Under the pieces are notes generated by a model, which was not told where the DNA came from, ran no database searches, and saw nothing but the letters and a program-made list of their open reading frames with translations. A program made the position numbers and the translations under genes. Source: Phenylobacterium sp. RIFCSPHIGHO2_01_FULL_69_31 (lineage in GTDB: Bacteria; Pseudomonadota; Alphaproteobacteria; Caulobacterales; Caulobacteraceae). From it: 64,000 nt of DNA. Location: positions 294,834 to 358,833 of the forward strand of contig NZ_MHXN01000003.1 in NCBI RefSeq assembly GCF_001824475.1. The letters run 5' to 3'. Positions 27,206 through 35,790 of this stretch are shown here, piece after piece (the first letter of the stretch is position 1; every line of letters begins with the position of its first letter).

Positions 27206-27223
27206 GTGACGGTGTAGTGAATA
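27206..27223 (-). promoter_or_regulatory. Pho-box-like 7-4-7 direct repeat TATTCAC-TACA-CCGTCAC (minus strand)
   Basis: 11-bp period direct repeat upstream of the TBDR start; nearly identical element upstream of phospholipase C. Confidence 0.6.
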
Positions 27224-27297
27224 TTTCTCATTCGTTTTCGATCATCAAAATGAACTTTGCGCACTACTGGTGATGCGGGATTCCGGACGTGCGCCAG

Positions 27298-27328
27298 CAG
27301 GCGCGGCCGCCGGTCACGGCCGCGCCTG
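27298..27328 (-). terminator. 12-bp perfect GC stem-loop downstream of phospholipase C gene (no T-run)
   Basis: CAGGCGCGGCCG-N7-CGGCCGCGCCTG between the PLC stop and the downstream TBDR promoter. Confidence 0.5.
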
Positions 27329-27367
27329 AGCGTTCCTCATTGGGGCGGAGCCCCCGGGCGCGGGATC

Positions 27368-29476
27368 CTAGGCGCCCATGGCGGGATCGCTGATCCCGTG
27401 CGCGCCGGTCTCCATCCGGCCGGCCGCCCTACGGGTGACGCCCTGCGCCGCGACGCTGACGTCGTACCAGTCGCCCGCGTCGGCCACCGACCATCGGCGC
27501 GTCGAACGGCCTCTGGCGGGGACTCGCACCTCGCCGCCCGCCTCGCCATAGGCATTGTGACGGATCACGGCCGCCTGAGCCTCGGTCGAACCGTTGCGGA
27601 TCTCCAGCTCCACCTCGCGCGCCTGCGGGCGGTAGCGGACCTCGATCTCCAGCGCGCCGCCCGCCTCGCCCTGCACGTCGCGCCGGAAGCCGTTGTGACT
27701 GAAGACGGCCAAGTCATACCGCCCGCCGTCGCCCGCCGTCGTCCAGACGTCGGAGATCGCCTTGCCGGCCTCGACGGTGTAGCGCCGGGGGATGCGATCC
27801 AGGTGCAGCCGGTCGTAGACGTGGAACACCGCGCCCGCCTTGCCGCCGTTGCGGAACTCGAGCCGCACCTCGCCCGCCACCACCTCCGCCTTCACGTTCA
27901 GCACGTAGGGCAAGGCGCGCGATGGCCGCACGCCGGTCTCCGCATGTACCGGCTGGGGCTGCTCAGGCGGCATGATCCGCGGCCGCTGGATGTGTTGCAG
28001 CACCACCGCCGAGGCGCCGCTGACGTCCGGCAGGTCCGGGAAGGCCGGATCGTTCGGCCTGGCGAAGTCGAACGCCGAGGTGAGATCGCCGCAGACCGCG
28101 CGATGCCACGGGCTGATCCCCGGCACCGTGACCCCGAACCGCGTCTCCAGGAACTGGCCCACGGACGTGTGGTCGAAGGTCTCTGAACTGACCCAGCCGC
28201 CCTTGCTCCAGGGCGAGACCACGTACATGGGCACCCGCGGGCCGAGGCCGAACGGCCGGACGAGGCCGCTCTGGGTGTCGCGCGCGTCGATGTGCTTGCG
28301 CTGGGGGTCCGAGAAGTAGTGCCCGCGCAGATCGAGGGTCGACTTGCCCGCGAGCCGCCCTTCGGCGTCGTAGGACGGCGGCGCCGGCGGCGGCAGGTGG
28401 TCGAACTGGCCGTCGTTCTCGTCGAAGGTGAGGAAGAACACGGTCTTGCCCCAGACCTCCGGATTGGCGGTCAGGGCCTCCAGGACCTGGGCGGTGAACT
28501 CCGCGCCCTGCAGCGGGGTCGAGGCCCCAGGGTGCTCGGAGAAGGGCGCCGAGGGAAGCACCCAGCTCACAGCCGGCAGCGTCCCCTCCTGGACGTCGCG
28601 CGCGAGTTGCTCCAGCGACCAGTGGCGCATGCCCTTCTCGTAGAGGGCCGAGCCCGGCTTGCAGGTTCGGAAGCTCTCGAACGCCAGGCCGCCGTGCATG
28701 GCGCCGGTCCAGTTGTTGTTGGGGTCCTGGTAGATGCGCCAGGACACACCCGCCTTCTCCAGGACGTCCGGGATGGTGTCCCACTTCAGGCTGTTGCCCG
28801 CATAGGTGTAGCCGGGTTCGGGCAGCGCGCCCTTGACCCAGCAGCGCCAGTTGTCGGGCTCGGCATGGTCGTCGGTGCAGTCGACGCCTTTGGCGCGCAG
28901 CTCCGGGTCCGAACTCGAGCCCGACCAGAAGACGATGCGGTTGGGGTCCGTCCCGGCCGTCACCGAGCAGTGGTAGGCGTCGCAGATCGTGAACGCCTCG
29001 GCCAGGGCGAACTGGAACGGGATGTCCTCGCGGCGGTAGTAGCCCATGGAATACGCCGTCTTGAACCGCGGCCACTCCTCGATCTTGCCTTGCCCCCAGG
29101 CGGCCTGAGCGTCGGCGTAGGAGTGGGGCGTGCCCGGCACGCGCAGGGCGTCGGTCTTGCTGGTGTCCAGGTGGAAGGGCGGCAGCTCGCGCTTGCCGTC
29201 GGACTGCCGCCAGACGTCGCGCCCGCCCGGAAGCGGAATGGGATGCCGGTCGCCGAAGCCGCGCACCCCGCGCAGGGTCCCGAAGTAGTGGTCGAAGGAG
29301 CGGTTCTCCTGCATCAGGATCACCACGTGCTTCACGTCCTGGATCGTGCCGGACACTTGCTGCGCCGGCTGGGCCAGCGCCCGCTGGATCGCCACCGGCA
29401 TGGCCGCGATCGCCGCCCCGCCTGCCGCCGCGCCCGTCGCCAACCTGAGGAATGTCCGCCGGTTCGTCTCGCCCAT
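27368..29476 (-). CDS. Phosphocholine-type phospholipase C, Tat-exported
   Basis: ETNRRTFLRLATG Tat signal; VKHVVILMQENRSFDHYFGTLRGVRGFGDR; phosphoesterase-family domain plus C-terminal repeats. Confidence 0.93.
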   Translation of the reverse strand: MGETNRRTFLRLATGAAAGGAAIAAMPVAIQRALAQPAQQVSGTIQDVKHVVILMQENRSFDHYFGTLRGVRGFGDRHPIPLPGGRDVWRQSDGKRELPPFHLDTSKTDALRVPGTPHSYADAQAAWGQGKIEEWPRFKTAYSMGYYRREDIPFQFALAEAFTICDAYHCSVTAGTDPNRIVFWSGSSSDPELRAKGVDCTDDHAEPDNWRCWVKGALPEPGYTYAGNSLKWDTIPDVLEKAGVSWRIYQDPNNNWTGAMHGGLAFESFRTCKPGSALYEKGMRHWSLEQLARDVQEGTLPAVSWVLPSAPFSEHPGASTPLQGAEFTAQVLEALTANPEVWGKTVFFLTFDENDGQFDHLPPPAPPSYDAEGRLAGKSTLDLRGHYFSDPQRKHIDARDTQSGLVRPFGLGPRVPMYVVSPWSKGGWVSSETFDHTSVGQFLETRFGVTVPGISPWHRAVCGDLTSAFDFARPNDPAFPDLPDVSGASAVVLQHIQRPRIMPPEQPQPVHAETGVRPSRALPYVLNVKAEVVAGEVRLEFRNGGKAGAVFHVYDRLHLDRIPRRYTVEAGKAISDVWTTAGDGGRYDLAVFSHNGFRRDVQGEAGGALEIEVRYRPQAREVELEIRNGSTEAQAAVIRHNAYGEAGGEVRVPARGRSTRRWSVADAGDWYDVSVAAQGVTRRAAGRMETGAHGISDPAMGA

Positions 29477-29544
29477 CACTGGCCCCTATCGCTTGATCTG
29501 GAGGGCAAGGTGACGTCTGGGCGTGACGCCCGCGTGTGGCGTCC

Positions 29545-29562
29545 GTGACGAGCTAGTGAATA
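29545..29562 (-). promoter_or_regulatory. Pho-box-like 7-4-7 direct repeat TATTCAC-TAGC-TCGTCAC (minus strand)
   Basis: Same architecture as at 27206-27223, about 70 bp upstream of the phospholipase C start. Confidence 0.6.
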
Positions 29563-29606
29563 TTCTTCATTCCACCAGCAACATCATGGTGAGGTTGTCG
29601 CGACCG

Positions 29607-30623
29607 TTAGAAATAGGCCCTGCGCAGCCGGGCCGAGACCTGATCGATCAGGAAGACCGCCGCGAACATGGCCACCAGGATCGTGCCGACATGATGGTAG
29701 TTATACATGTCGAACCGGCCCTTCAGCTCCTGGCCGATGCCCCCTGCCCCCACGAGGCCGACGACCGTGGCCATCCGGAAGTTCCGGTCTAGGACATACA
29801 GGGTGTAGCCGATGTATTGCGGCAGCACCTGCGGCAGGATCGCGAAGCGCAGCACCTTCAAACGGTTCGCGCCCGTGGCCGCTAGGGCTTCCTGCGGTTT
29901 GGGGTCCGCGGCCTCGACGTCCTCGGCGTAGAACTTGCCGAGGAAACCTGCGCCGTGGAGCGCCAGGGCGAGCACGCCCGCCACCGGACCAAAGCCATAG
30001 GCGACCACCAGGAACAGCGCGCTGACCAGCTCGGGCACCGCGCGAAGCAGGCTCACAACGGCCCGCGCCGCGCCATAGACCCAGACGTGCGGGGTCAGGT
30101 TTCGGGCTGACAGGAAGGCCAGGGGCGCGCTCATCAGGACCGCCAGCAGCGTGCCCCAGAACGCGATCATCAGGGTCTCCCAAAGCTTGACGCCGACCCG
30201 GACGAGGTAGCCCACCGGCTCGACCAGGTACTCCGTGCGCTCCACCACCGTGCGCATCTGAAACGTCTCGGGATCCAGGCGCTCGGTGCGCGCATCGACG
30301 ACCTCGATGCGAGAGAAGAGCGGCAGGCGACCCCGGTCGAAGCCCTCGATCCGCGACACCTCGCGGCGCTCGGAGATCTGCAGGGGTATCATCTGGCGGC
30401 CGATGGCGCCGAGGCCGTCCACGACCTGGGACTTGCCGCCGGTGGCCAACGCGGCGATCGCCTCGCCCGTCATCCGCAGCATCCGGCCCGCCTCGACGCT
30501 TGGGGCGGACGCCAGGAGCGCCACGACCAGCAGCCCCCAGCCGATGAGGACGCGGGGACGCAGGGCGCGTGGAAAGCGCCAGGCCGACACCGGCGCGGCC
30601 GCGGGGTCGCGTGCAAGGCTCAT
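29607..30623 (-). CDS. phnE: Phosphonate/phosphate-ester ABC transporter permease (PhnE family)
   Basis: ETLMIAFWGTLLAVLMSAPLAFLSARNLTPH…RAVPELVSALFLVVAYGFGPVAGVLALALHGAGFLGKFYAEDVE; start moved to MSLARDPA. Confidence 0.9.
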   Translation of the reverse strand: MSLARDPAAAPVSAWRFPRALRPRVLIGWGLLVVALLASAPSVEAGRMLRMTGEAIAALATGGKSQVVDGLGAIGRQMIPLQISERREVSRIEGFDRGRLPLFSRIEVVDARTERLDPETFQMRTVVERTEYLVEPVGYLVRVGVKLWETLMIAFWGTLLAVLMSAPLAFLSARNLTPHVWVYGAARAVVSLLRAVPELVSALFLVVAYGFGPVAGVLALALHGAGFLGKFYAEDVEAADPKPQEALAATGANRLKVLRFAILPQVLPQYIGYTLYVLDRNFRMATVVGLVGAGGIGQELKGRFDMYNYHHVGTILVAMFAAVFLIDQVSARLRRAYF

Positions 30624-31381
30624 CGCACCGCCTCCGTCGCGGAGCCATAGATCGCCAGCGCCGCAGCGTCGTCGAACGCGGCGGCCGGACCATCGAACAT
30701 CAGGCGGCCGGCGCGTAGGGCCACGATCCGGTCGGCGAAACGTCTCGCGAGATCCACCTGGTGCAGGCTGCACAGGACGCTCGCGCCCCGCGCCTGCGCC
30801 TCGCGGCGCATCAGGTCCAGCACCTCCACGCTCACCCGCGGATCCAGACTGGCGACTGGCTCGTCGGCGAGCAGGACCTCGGGATCCAGCATCAGGGCGC
30901 GGGCGATGCCGACCCGCTGGCGCTGCCCGCCGGACAGTTCCGACACCCGCCGAGTCGGGTGTTCGGGTGAAAGGCCCACCTCCGCCAGCAGCGTGCAGGC
31001 CTTGGCCCGATAGGCTGCCGGATAGAGGCCCAGCAGCGCGCGCCAGGTCGCGATCTCGGCGATCGCGCCGGCGATCATGTTCTCCGCGACGCTCGCGCGG
31101 TCCACGAGGCCGTAGTGTTGGTGGACCATGCCCACCTTGCGGCGGATCTGCGGGAGATGGGCCGCGTCCACAGGCGTTCCATCGACACGCACGGTCCCGC
31201 CGGTCAACTCGGTCAGGCCATTCACGGCGCGCAGCAAGGTCGACTTCCCGCTGCCCGATGGACCCACAAGCGCGCAGACCTGGCCGCGCGGGATGTGGAA
31301 GGTGACCTCGTCCAGGGCCAGGGTCCCGTCGGCGAACCGCTTGGAGACGCCTTCGAAGGCGATGTGCGGCTCGGCGCTCAT
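30620..31381 (-). CDS. phnC: Phosphonate ABC transporter ATP-binding protein (PhnC family)
   Basis: Walker A GPSGSGKSTLLRAVNGL, LSGGQRQRVGIARAL; 4-bp overlap with phnE. Confidence 0.92.
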   Translation of the reverse strand: MSAEPHIAFEGVSKRFADGTLALDEVTFHIPRGQVCALVGPSGSGKSTLLRAVNGLTELTGGTVRVDGTPVDAAHLPQIRRKVGMVHQHYGLVDRASVAENMIAGAIAEIATWRALLGLYPAAYRAKACTLLAEVGLSPEHPTRRVSELSGGQRQRVGIARALMLDPEVLLADEPVASLDPRVSVEVLDLMRREAQARGASVLCSLHQVDLARRFADRIVALRAGRLMFDGPAAAFDDAAALAIYGSATEAVR

Positions 31382-32295
31382 CGGGCGGCCGCCTTCTTCA
31401 GGATCGCGGCCTTCAGCGGGTCGTCGACGCGCGCCAGCATGGCGGCGGCGGCGGCGTAGTTCCGCTCCGAGAACGCGGTGTCATAGCCGTCGACGCGCTT
31501 GCCGCCATAGCCGCGGATCATGTCGGGGGTGACGCCAGGCGCCTTGGCGACCGTCGCGAAGGCCCGCTTCAGCCGCGCCTTCATCGTGGGCGGCAGACGG
31601 GTGCTCATGCCCAGCGGTGGATTGGGGATCGGCGCGCTGCGGGCCACGACGCTCACCTCGCGCCCGGACACCACGCCCTGGTTCACCGCCTTTTCGAACG
31701 AGTCGAACGACAGCGCCGCAGCGTCCGCCTGTCCCTGCATCAGGGCCGCCAGGCTGTTGGCGTGACTGCCCGTCAGGCGCACGGCGCCAAGGTCGCGGAC
31801 AGGGTCGATGCGGGCGTCCAGCAGCATCGCCATCGGCGCGATGAACGAGGAGGCGGAGTTGAGGTCGCCAAAGGCCACCCGCCGCCCCTTGAGGTCGGAG
31901 AGCCGGCGCACCGGGCCCTTCGTCCTGGCGAACAGGCCCGCGTAGTAGGTCGAGCGGCCGTTCTCCACCGAGACCGCGAGCAGCTCGGCGCACCCCCGCC
32001 GGCGCGCCTGGACGTAGGCGACCGGCCCGAAGAAGGCGACATCCGCGCCGCCGTTGCACATCGTCTCGACCACGGCGTTGTAGGACTGTCCCACCCGCAG
32101 CGTGAAGTGCAGCCCGGACGTGCGGGTGATGGCGTTGAACACCGGCTGGAAGTCGGCGCGCGTGCCGTCCTCGGTGCCGCCGTCCGCCGGAATGAGCACC
32201 ACCCGCAGCGGATTTTGCGGCGAACCGAGCGGCGCGGCGCTCCAGGCCGCTGTCGGGATCAGGAGCGCGAGGCAGAGCATCAGCAGGCGCAGCAC
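31378..32295 (-). CDS. phnD: Phosphate/phosphite/phosphonate-binding protein (PhnD family)
   Basis: GSPQNPLRVVLIPADGG; NGGADVAFFGPVAYVQA; start placed at GTG 32295 with GGAGGA upstream rather than listed 32331. Confidence 0.88.
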   Translation of the reverse strand: MLRLLMLCLALLIPTAAWSAAPLGSPQNPLRVVLIPADGGTEDGTRADFQPVFNAITRTSGLHFTLRVGQSYNAVVETMCNGGADVAFFGPVAYVQARRRGCAELLAVSVENGRSTYYAGLFARTKGPVRRLSDLKGRRVAFGDLNSASSFIAPMAMLLDARIDPVRDLGAVRLTGSHANSLAALMQGQADAAALSFDSFEKAVNQGVVSGREVSVVARSAPIPNPPLGMSTRLPPTMKARLKRAFATVAKAPGVTPDMIRGYGGKRVDGYDTAFSERNYAAAAAMLARVDDPLKAAILKKAAAR

Positions 32296-32335
32296 GAGGG
32301 GTCCTCCGGTACGCCGAAGGCATTGCCCCATCCTG

Positions 32336-32353
32336 ATGACAGGCCAAAGACAG
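32336..32353 (-). promoter_or_regulatory. Pho box CTGTCTT-TGGC-CTGTCAT (minus strand)
   Basis: Close match to CTGTCAT-N4-CTGTCAT direct repeat, upstream of revised phnD start. Confidence 0.7.
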
Positions 32354-32375
32354 TCTCACCCGCAAAATGACGACG

Positions 32376-32392
32376 ACTGAGAATTTCTCAGT
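32376..32392. repeat. 17-bp perfect palindrome ACTGAGAA-T-TTCTCAGT
   Basis: 8-bp arms with single-nucleotide centre in the kdpE-phnD intergenic region. Confidence 0.65.
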
Positions 32393-32407
32393 TCGACGCC
32401 GACGGCC

Positions 32408-33112
32408 CTACCCGTCCGGCTCGTCGGCGATGAAGCGATACCCCACGCCCGGCTCGGTCAGGATCAGCTTGGGCGCTGACGGATCGGGTTCGATCTTCTG
32501 CCGAAGCTGGCCGATGAACACCCGCAGGTATTGGGTGTCCTCCACGTGGGCGGGGCCCCAGACAGAGAGAAGCAACTCGCGGTGCTGCATCACCTTGCCG
32601 GCGTTCTGGGCGAGCCTTGCCAGCAGGTCGTACTCCTTCGGCGAGAGATGTAGCGCCTCGCCGCCCCGGGTGACGAGCCGCCTGGGGAAGTCGATCGTCA
32701 GGCCGGATGCCCGGATGATCGGTGGCGGCGGCTTGGCCGAATGCGAGCGCTGGCGAAGCGCCGCGCGCAGCCGCGCCAGGAGTTCGCCCACCCCGAACGG
32801 CTTCTCCACATAGTCGTTGGCGCCCAGGTCCAGCGCCTCGATCTTCTCCGTCTCACGGTCGCGCGCCGAGAGGATGATGATCGGCTCGGCGTAGAACTCG
32901 CGCGCCCGGGTGAGCACCGACTTGCCGTCCATGTCCGGCAGGCCCAGGTCGAGCACCACGGCGGCCGGCGCAGCGCGGGCGATCTCGCGCAGGCCCTCGG
33001 CGCCCGTCTCGGCCCGCAGGGGCTCGAATCCCGCGGCCTGCAGGGCCGCCCTCAGGAACCGGTGGATCTGCGGCTCGTCGTCGATGACCAGGATCTCGGG
33101 ATAGAGGCTCAT
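32408..33112 (-). CDS. kdpE: KdpE response regulator
   Basis: OmpR-type receiver plus winged helix; overlaps kdpD by 4 bp. Confidence 0.95.
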   Translation of the reverse strand: MSLYPEILVIDDEPQIHRFLRAALQAAGFEPLRAETGAEGLREIARAAPAAVVLDLGLPDMDGKSVLTRAREFYAEPIIILSARDRETEKIEALDLGANDYVEKPFGVGELLARLRAALRQRSHSAKPPPPIIRASGLTIDFPRRLVTRGGEALHLSPKEYDLLARLAQNAGKVMQHRELLLSVWGPAHVEDTQYLRVFIGQLRQKIEPDPSAPKLILTEPGVGYRFIADEPDG

Positions 33113-35790
33113 GCGGGGGTTCCAGGCGCGGGAGGCGCCTTGGGCAGGCTGATAAGCACCCGGGTCCCGCGGTCGCCATGAATTGGGCTGGCCGCAGCGA
33201 TCCGCCCCCCCATCGCCTCGATGAACCCCTTGGAGATGGAGAGCCCTAAGCCCACCCCCTTGCCCCGCTCCGCCCGGTCGCTGGGCTCCTGCATCCGATG
33301 GAACGTCTCGAACACCCGCGCCAACTCGGCGGTGGGGATGCCCTTACCCTCGTCCTCGATGCTGATCACCACGTTGTTGCGGTCCTCGTAGGCGGCGAGT
33401 TCGACCACCGTTCCGTCGGGGCTGTAGGCGATCGCGTTCTCCAGGATGTTGACCACCGCCTGCTCGAGGAGCGCGGGATCCAGCCGGACAAGCGCCAGCT
33501 CCGATGGAAAGTCGCGGTCGATCCGGCGCTTCCCGAGCCGCCGCGAGACCCGTTCCGCGGCGGCCACCAGAACGTCGCGGACATCCACCCAGTCGTTGCG
33601 GACATTCAGGCCGCCGCCTTCCAGGCGGGTCATGTCCAGCAGGTTGCCGACGTAGCGGTTGAGCCGCTCGGCTTCCTCGCGGATCGACACCAGGAGATCG
33701 TCGCGGACCTCCTTCGTGATCGACGGGCCGTAGTCGATCAGCGTCGTCGCCGAGCCCAGCACCGTCGACAGCGGCGTGCGCAGGTCGTGGCTGACCGAGT
33801 TCAGCAGGGCCGAGCGGAGCTGATCGGTGCGGCGCAGCGCCTCGGCGCCCGCAGCCACGGCGGCGAACTCCGCCCGCTCGAGCGCGACCGCACCCTGGTC
33901 CAGCAAGGCGCCGACGAACCGTTCGCCGTCCTCGGTGGCGATGGCCGACGGATCGACACCGACGACGCCGGACCGCGCCTTCACGCCCTGCAGCGGGCGG
34001 AAGGTCCACGCCGCCATCGGCATGGTTCCTGTGCCGGCGCCCGTCGCCTCGCCCTTCTCCCAGCACCAGCGGGCGGCGGCCATGTCGCCCGGCGGCAGAG
34101 CGCTCAGCGCAGGCTCCGACGCCATGATCTTGATATCCCCGTCCGAAGGTCCGAGCACCACCGCCTTGACACCCGTGGCGGCTGCCAGTTGCTCAGCCAG
34201 CGCCTTGGCGGCGTCCTCCGCATCGGCTGCGCCGGAGAGCCGGCGCGTTGCAGCGAGAACCGCCGCGATAGCGGACGCCCGGCGCGAGGTCGCCCGCGCC
34301 TGATCCCGGACCCGGCCGGTCAGCCAGCCGGTCGTGAGCGCCACGGCAAAGAACACGGCGAAGGTCAGCACGTCGGCCGGGTTGCCGATGAGCATCGTGA
34401 GCCGAGGCTCGAGGAAGAAGAAGTTGTAGAAGACGGCCGAGGCGGCCGCGGCGGCGACGGCGGGCCACAGCCCGAACGCGATCCCCGAGACCAGCACGCT
34501 CAGCATGAAGACCATGGCGAGGTTGGCGCTCTCCACGTAGCGGTCCAGCAGCCAGGCGACGGCGGCCGCCAGGGCCACGCTGGCGAGCGCGCCGGCGTGG
34601 CCGCGCCAGGCGAGCGTCCGCAGCGACGGCCGAGGCCGCGCCTCGGGCGCCGGCGTTTCCGACGACTCGGTGATCACGTGCAGGGCGGCGCCGCCCGCCT
34701 CCTCCAGCAACGCCCCGATGAGGTCGCGCCGCAGGCGGAACCCGCGGCGCTGGCGCCGTCCGACCACGATCTGGGTCACGTTGTTGCGGCCGGCGAACTC
34801 GAGGACGGCGGCCACCAGGTCATCGCCCGTCAACGTCACGGTGGCGCCGCCGAGCTGCGTCGCCAGCTTCATGGCGTCGCGCAGGCGCTGGGCCGCGGCC
34901 GGGCTGGGCGGGGATGCATTGGGCCGTTCCACGTGCGCCACGGTCCACGGCGCGTCCATCATCATGTCCGACAGGCGGCGGCCCGCGCGGACCAGGGCGC
35001 CCGCCATCGCATCGGGCCCGACGAGCACCAGGATCCGCTCGCCCGCGGCCCAGGGTCCCTCGACGCCCGCCCGCTTCATGGCGCCGATGAGCTGGTCGTC
35101 CACCGCCTGGGCGGCGCGGCGCAGGGCCAGTTCCCGAAGGGCGGTCAGGTTCTCGACCTTGAAGAACCGGTCGGCCGCCACCCGCGCGGTCTCACCCATG
35201 TAGACCTTGCCCTCGGCCATGCGCTCGCGCAGCTCGGACGGGGTGATGTCGATGAGCTCGATCTCGTCCGCGCGGCTGAGGGCGGAGTCGGGGACCGTCT
35301 CCCGCTGGCGCACGCCGGTGATCTTCCAGACCACCTCGAGCAGGCTTTCCAGGTGCTGGACGTTCAGTGTCGTCCAGACGTCGATCCCGGCCGCCAGCAG
35401 CTCCTCGACGTCCTGCCAACGCTTGGGATGGCGCGAGCCGGGCGCATTCGAATGGGCGTACTCATCGACCAGCAGCAGCTCCGGCTTGCGGGCCAGGGCC
35501 GCGTCGATGTCGAACTCCATCAGCGTCCGGCCGCGGTACTCGATCGGCCGGCGCGGCAGCACGTCCAGCCCCCGCAGCAGGGATTGCGTCTCCTTGCGGC
35601 CGTGGGTTTCGACGACACCGACCACGACGTCGCCGCCCTCCGCCTTGCGGCGTCGGGCGGCGCGCAGCATCTCGTAGGTCTTGCCGACCCCGGGCGACAT
35701 GCCGAGGAAGACCTTCAGGCGGCCTTGTCCGGGTCGGGCGGCCGCCAGCAGGGCGTCCGGATCGGGCCTGCGGGGCTCTTCCAGGTTCAT
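33109..35790 (-). CDS. kdpD: KdpD osmosensitive K+ channel sensor histidine kinase
   Basis: RPGQGRLKVFLGMSPGVGKTYEML, Usp domain, four TM segments, HATPase. Confidence 0.97.
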   Translation of the reverse strand: MNLEEPRRPDPDALLAAARPGQGRLKVFLGMSPGVGKTYEMLRAARRRKAEGGDVVVGVVETHGRKETQSLLRGLDVLPRRPIEYRGRTLMEFDIDAALARKPELLLVDEYAHSNAPGSRHPKRWQDVEELLAAGIDVWTTLNVQHLESLLEVVWKITGVRQRETVPDSALSRADEIELIDITPSELRERMAEGKVYMGETARVAADRFFKVENLTALRELALRRAAQAVDDQLIGAMKRAGVEGPWAAGERILVLVGPDAMAGALVRAGRRLSDMMMDAPWTVAHVERPNASPPSPAAAQRLRDAMKLATQLGGATVTLTGDDLVAAVLEFAGRNNVTQIVVGRRQRRGFRLRRDLIGALLEEAGGAALHVITESSETPAPEARPRPSLRTLAWRGHAGALASVALAAAVAWLLDRYVESANLAMVFMLSVLVSGIAFGLWPAVAAAAASAVFYNFFFLEPRLTMLIGNPADVLTFAVFFAVALTTGWLTGRVRDQARATSRRASAIAAVLAATRRLSGAADAEDAAKALAEQLAAATGVKAVVLGPSDGDIKIMASEPALSALPPGDMAAARWCWEKGEATGAGTGTMPMAAWTFRPLQGVKARSGVVGVDPSAIATEDGERFVGALLDQGAVALERAEFAAVAAGAEALRRTDQLRSALLNSVSHDLRTPLSTVLGSATTLIDYGPSITKEVRDDLLVSIREEAERLNRYVGNLLDMTRLEGGGLNVRNDWVDVRDVLVAAAERVSRRLGKRRIDRDFPSELALVRLDPALLEQAVVNILENAIAYSPDGTVVELAAYEDRNNVVISIEDEGKGIPTAELARVFETFHRMQEPSDRAERGKGVGLGLSISKGFIEAMGGRIAAASPIHGDRGTRVLISLPKAPPAPGTPA

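Noticed and set aside
29510-29529. Additional GTGACGT…GTGACGC repeats upstream of phospholipase C
   Set aside because: 13-bp spacing does not fit the 11-bp Pho-box period; the element at 29545-29562 is a better candidate.
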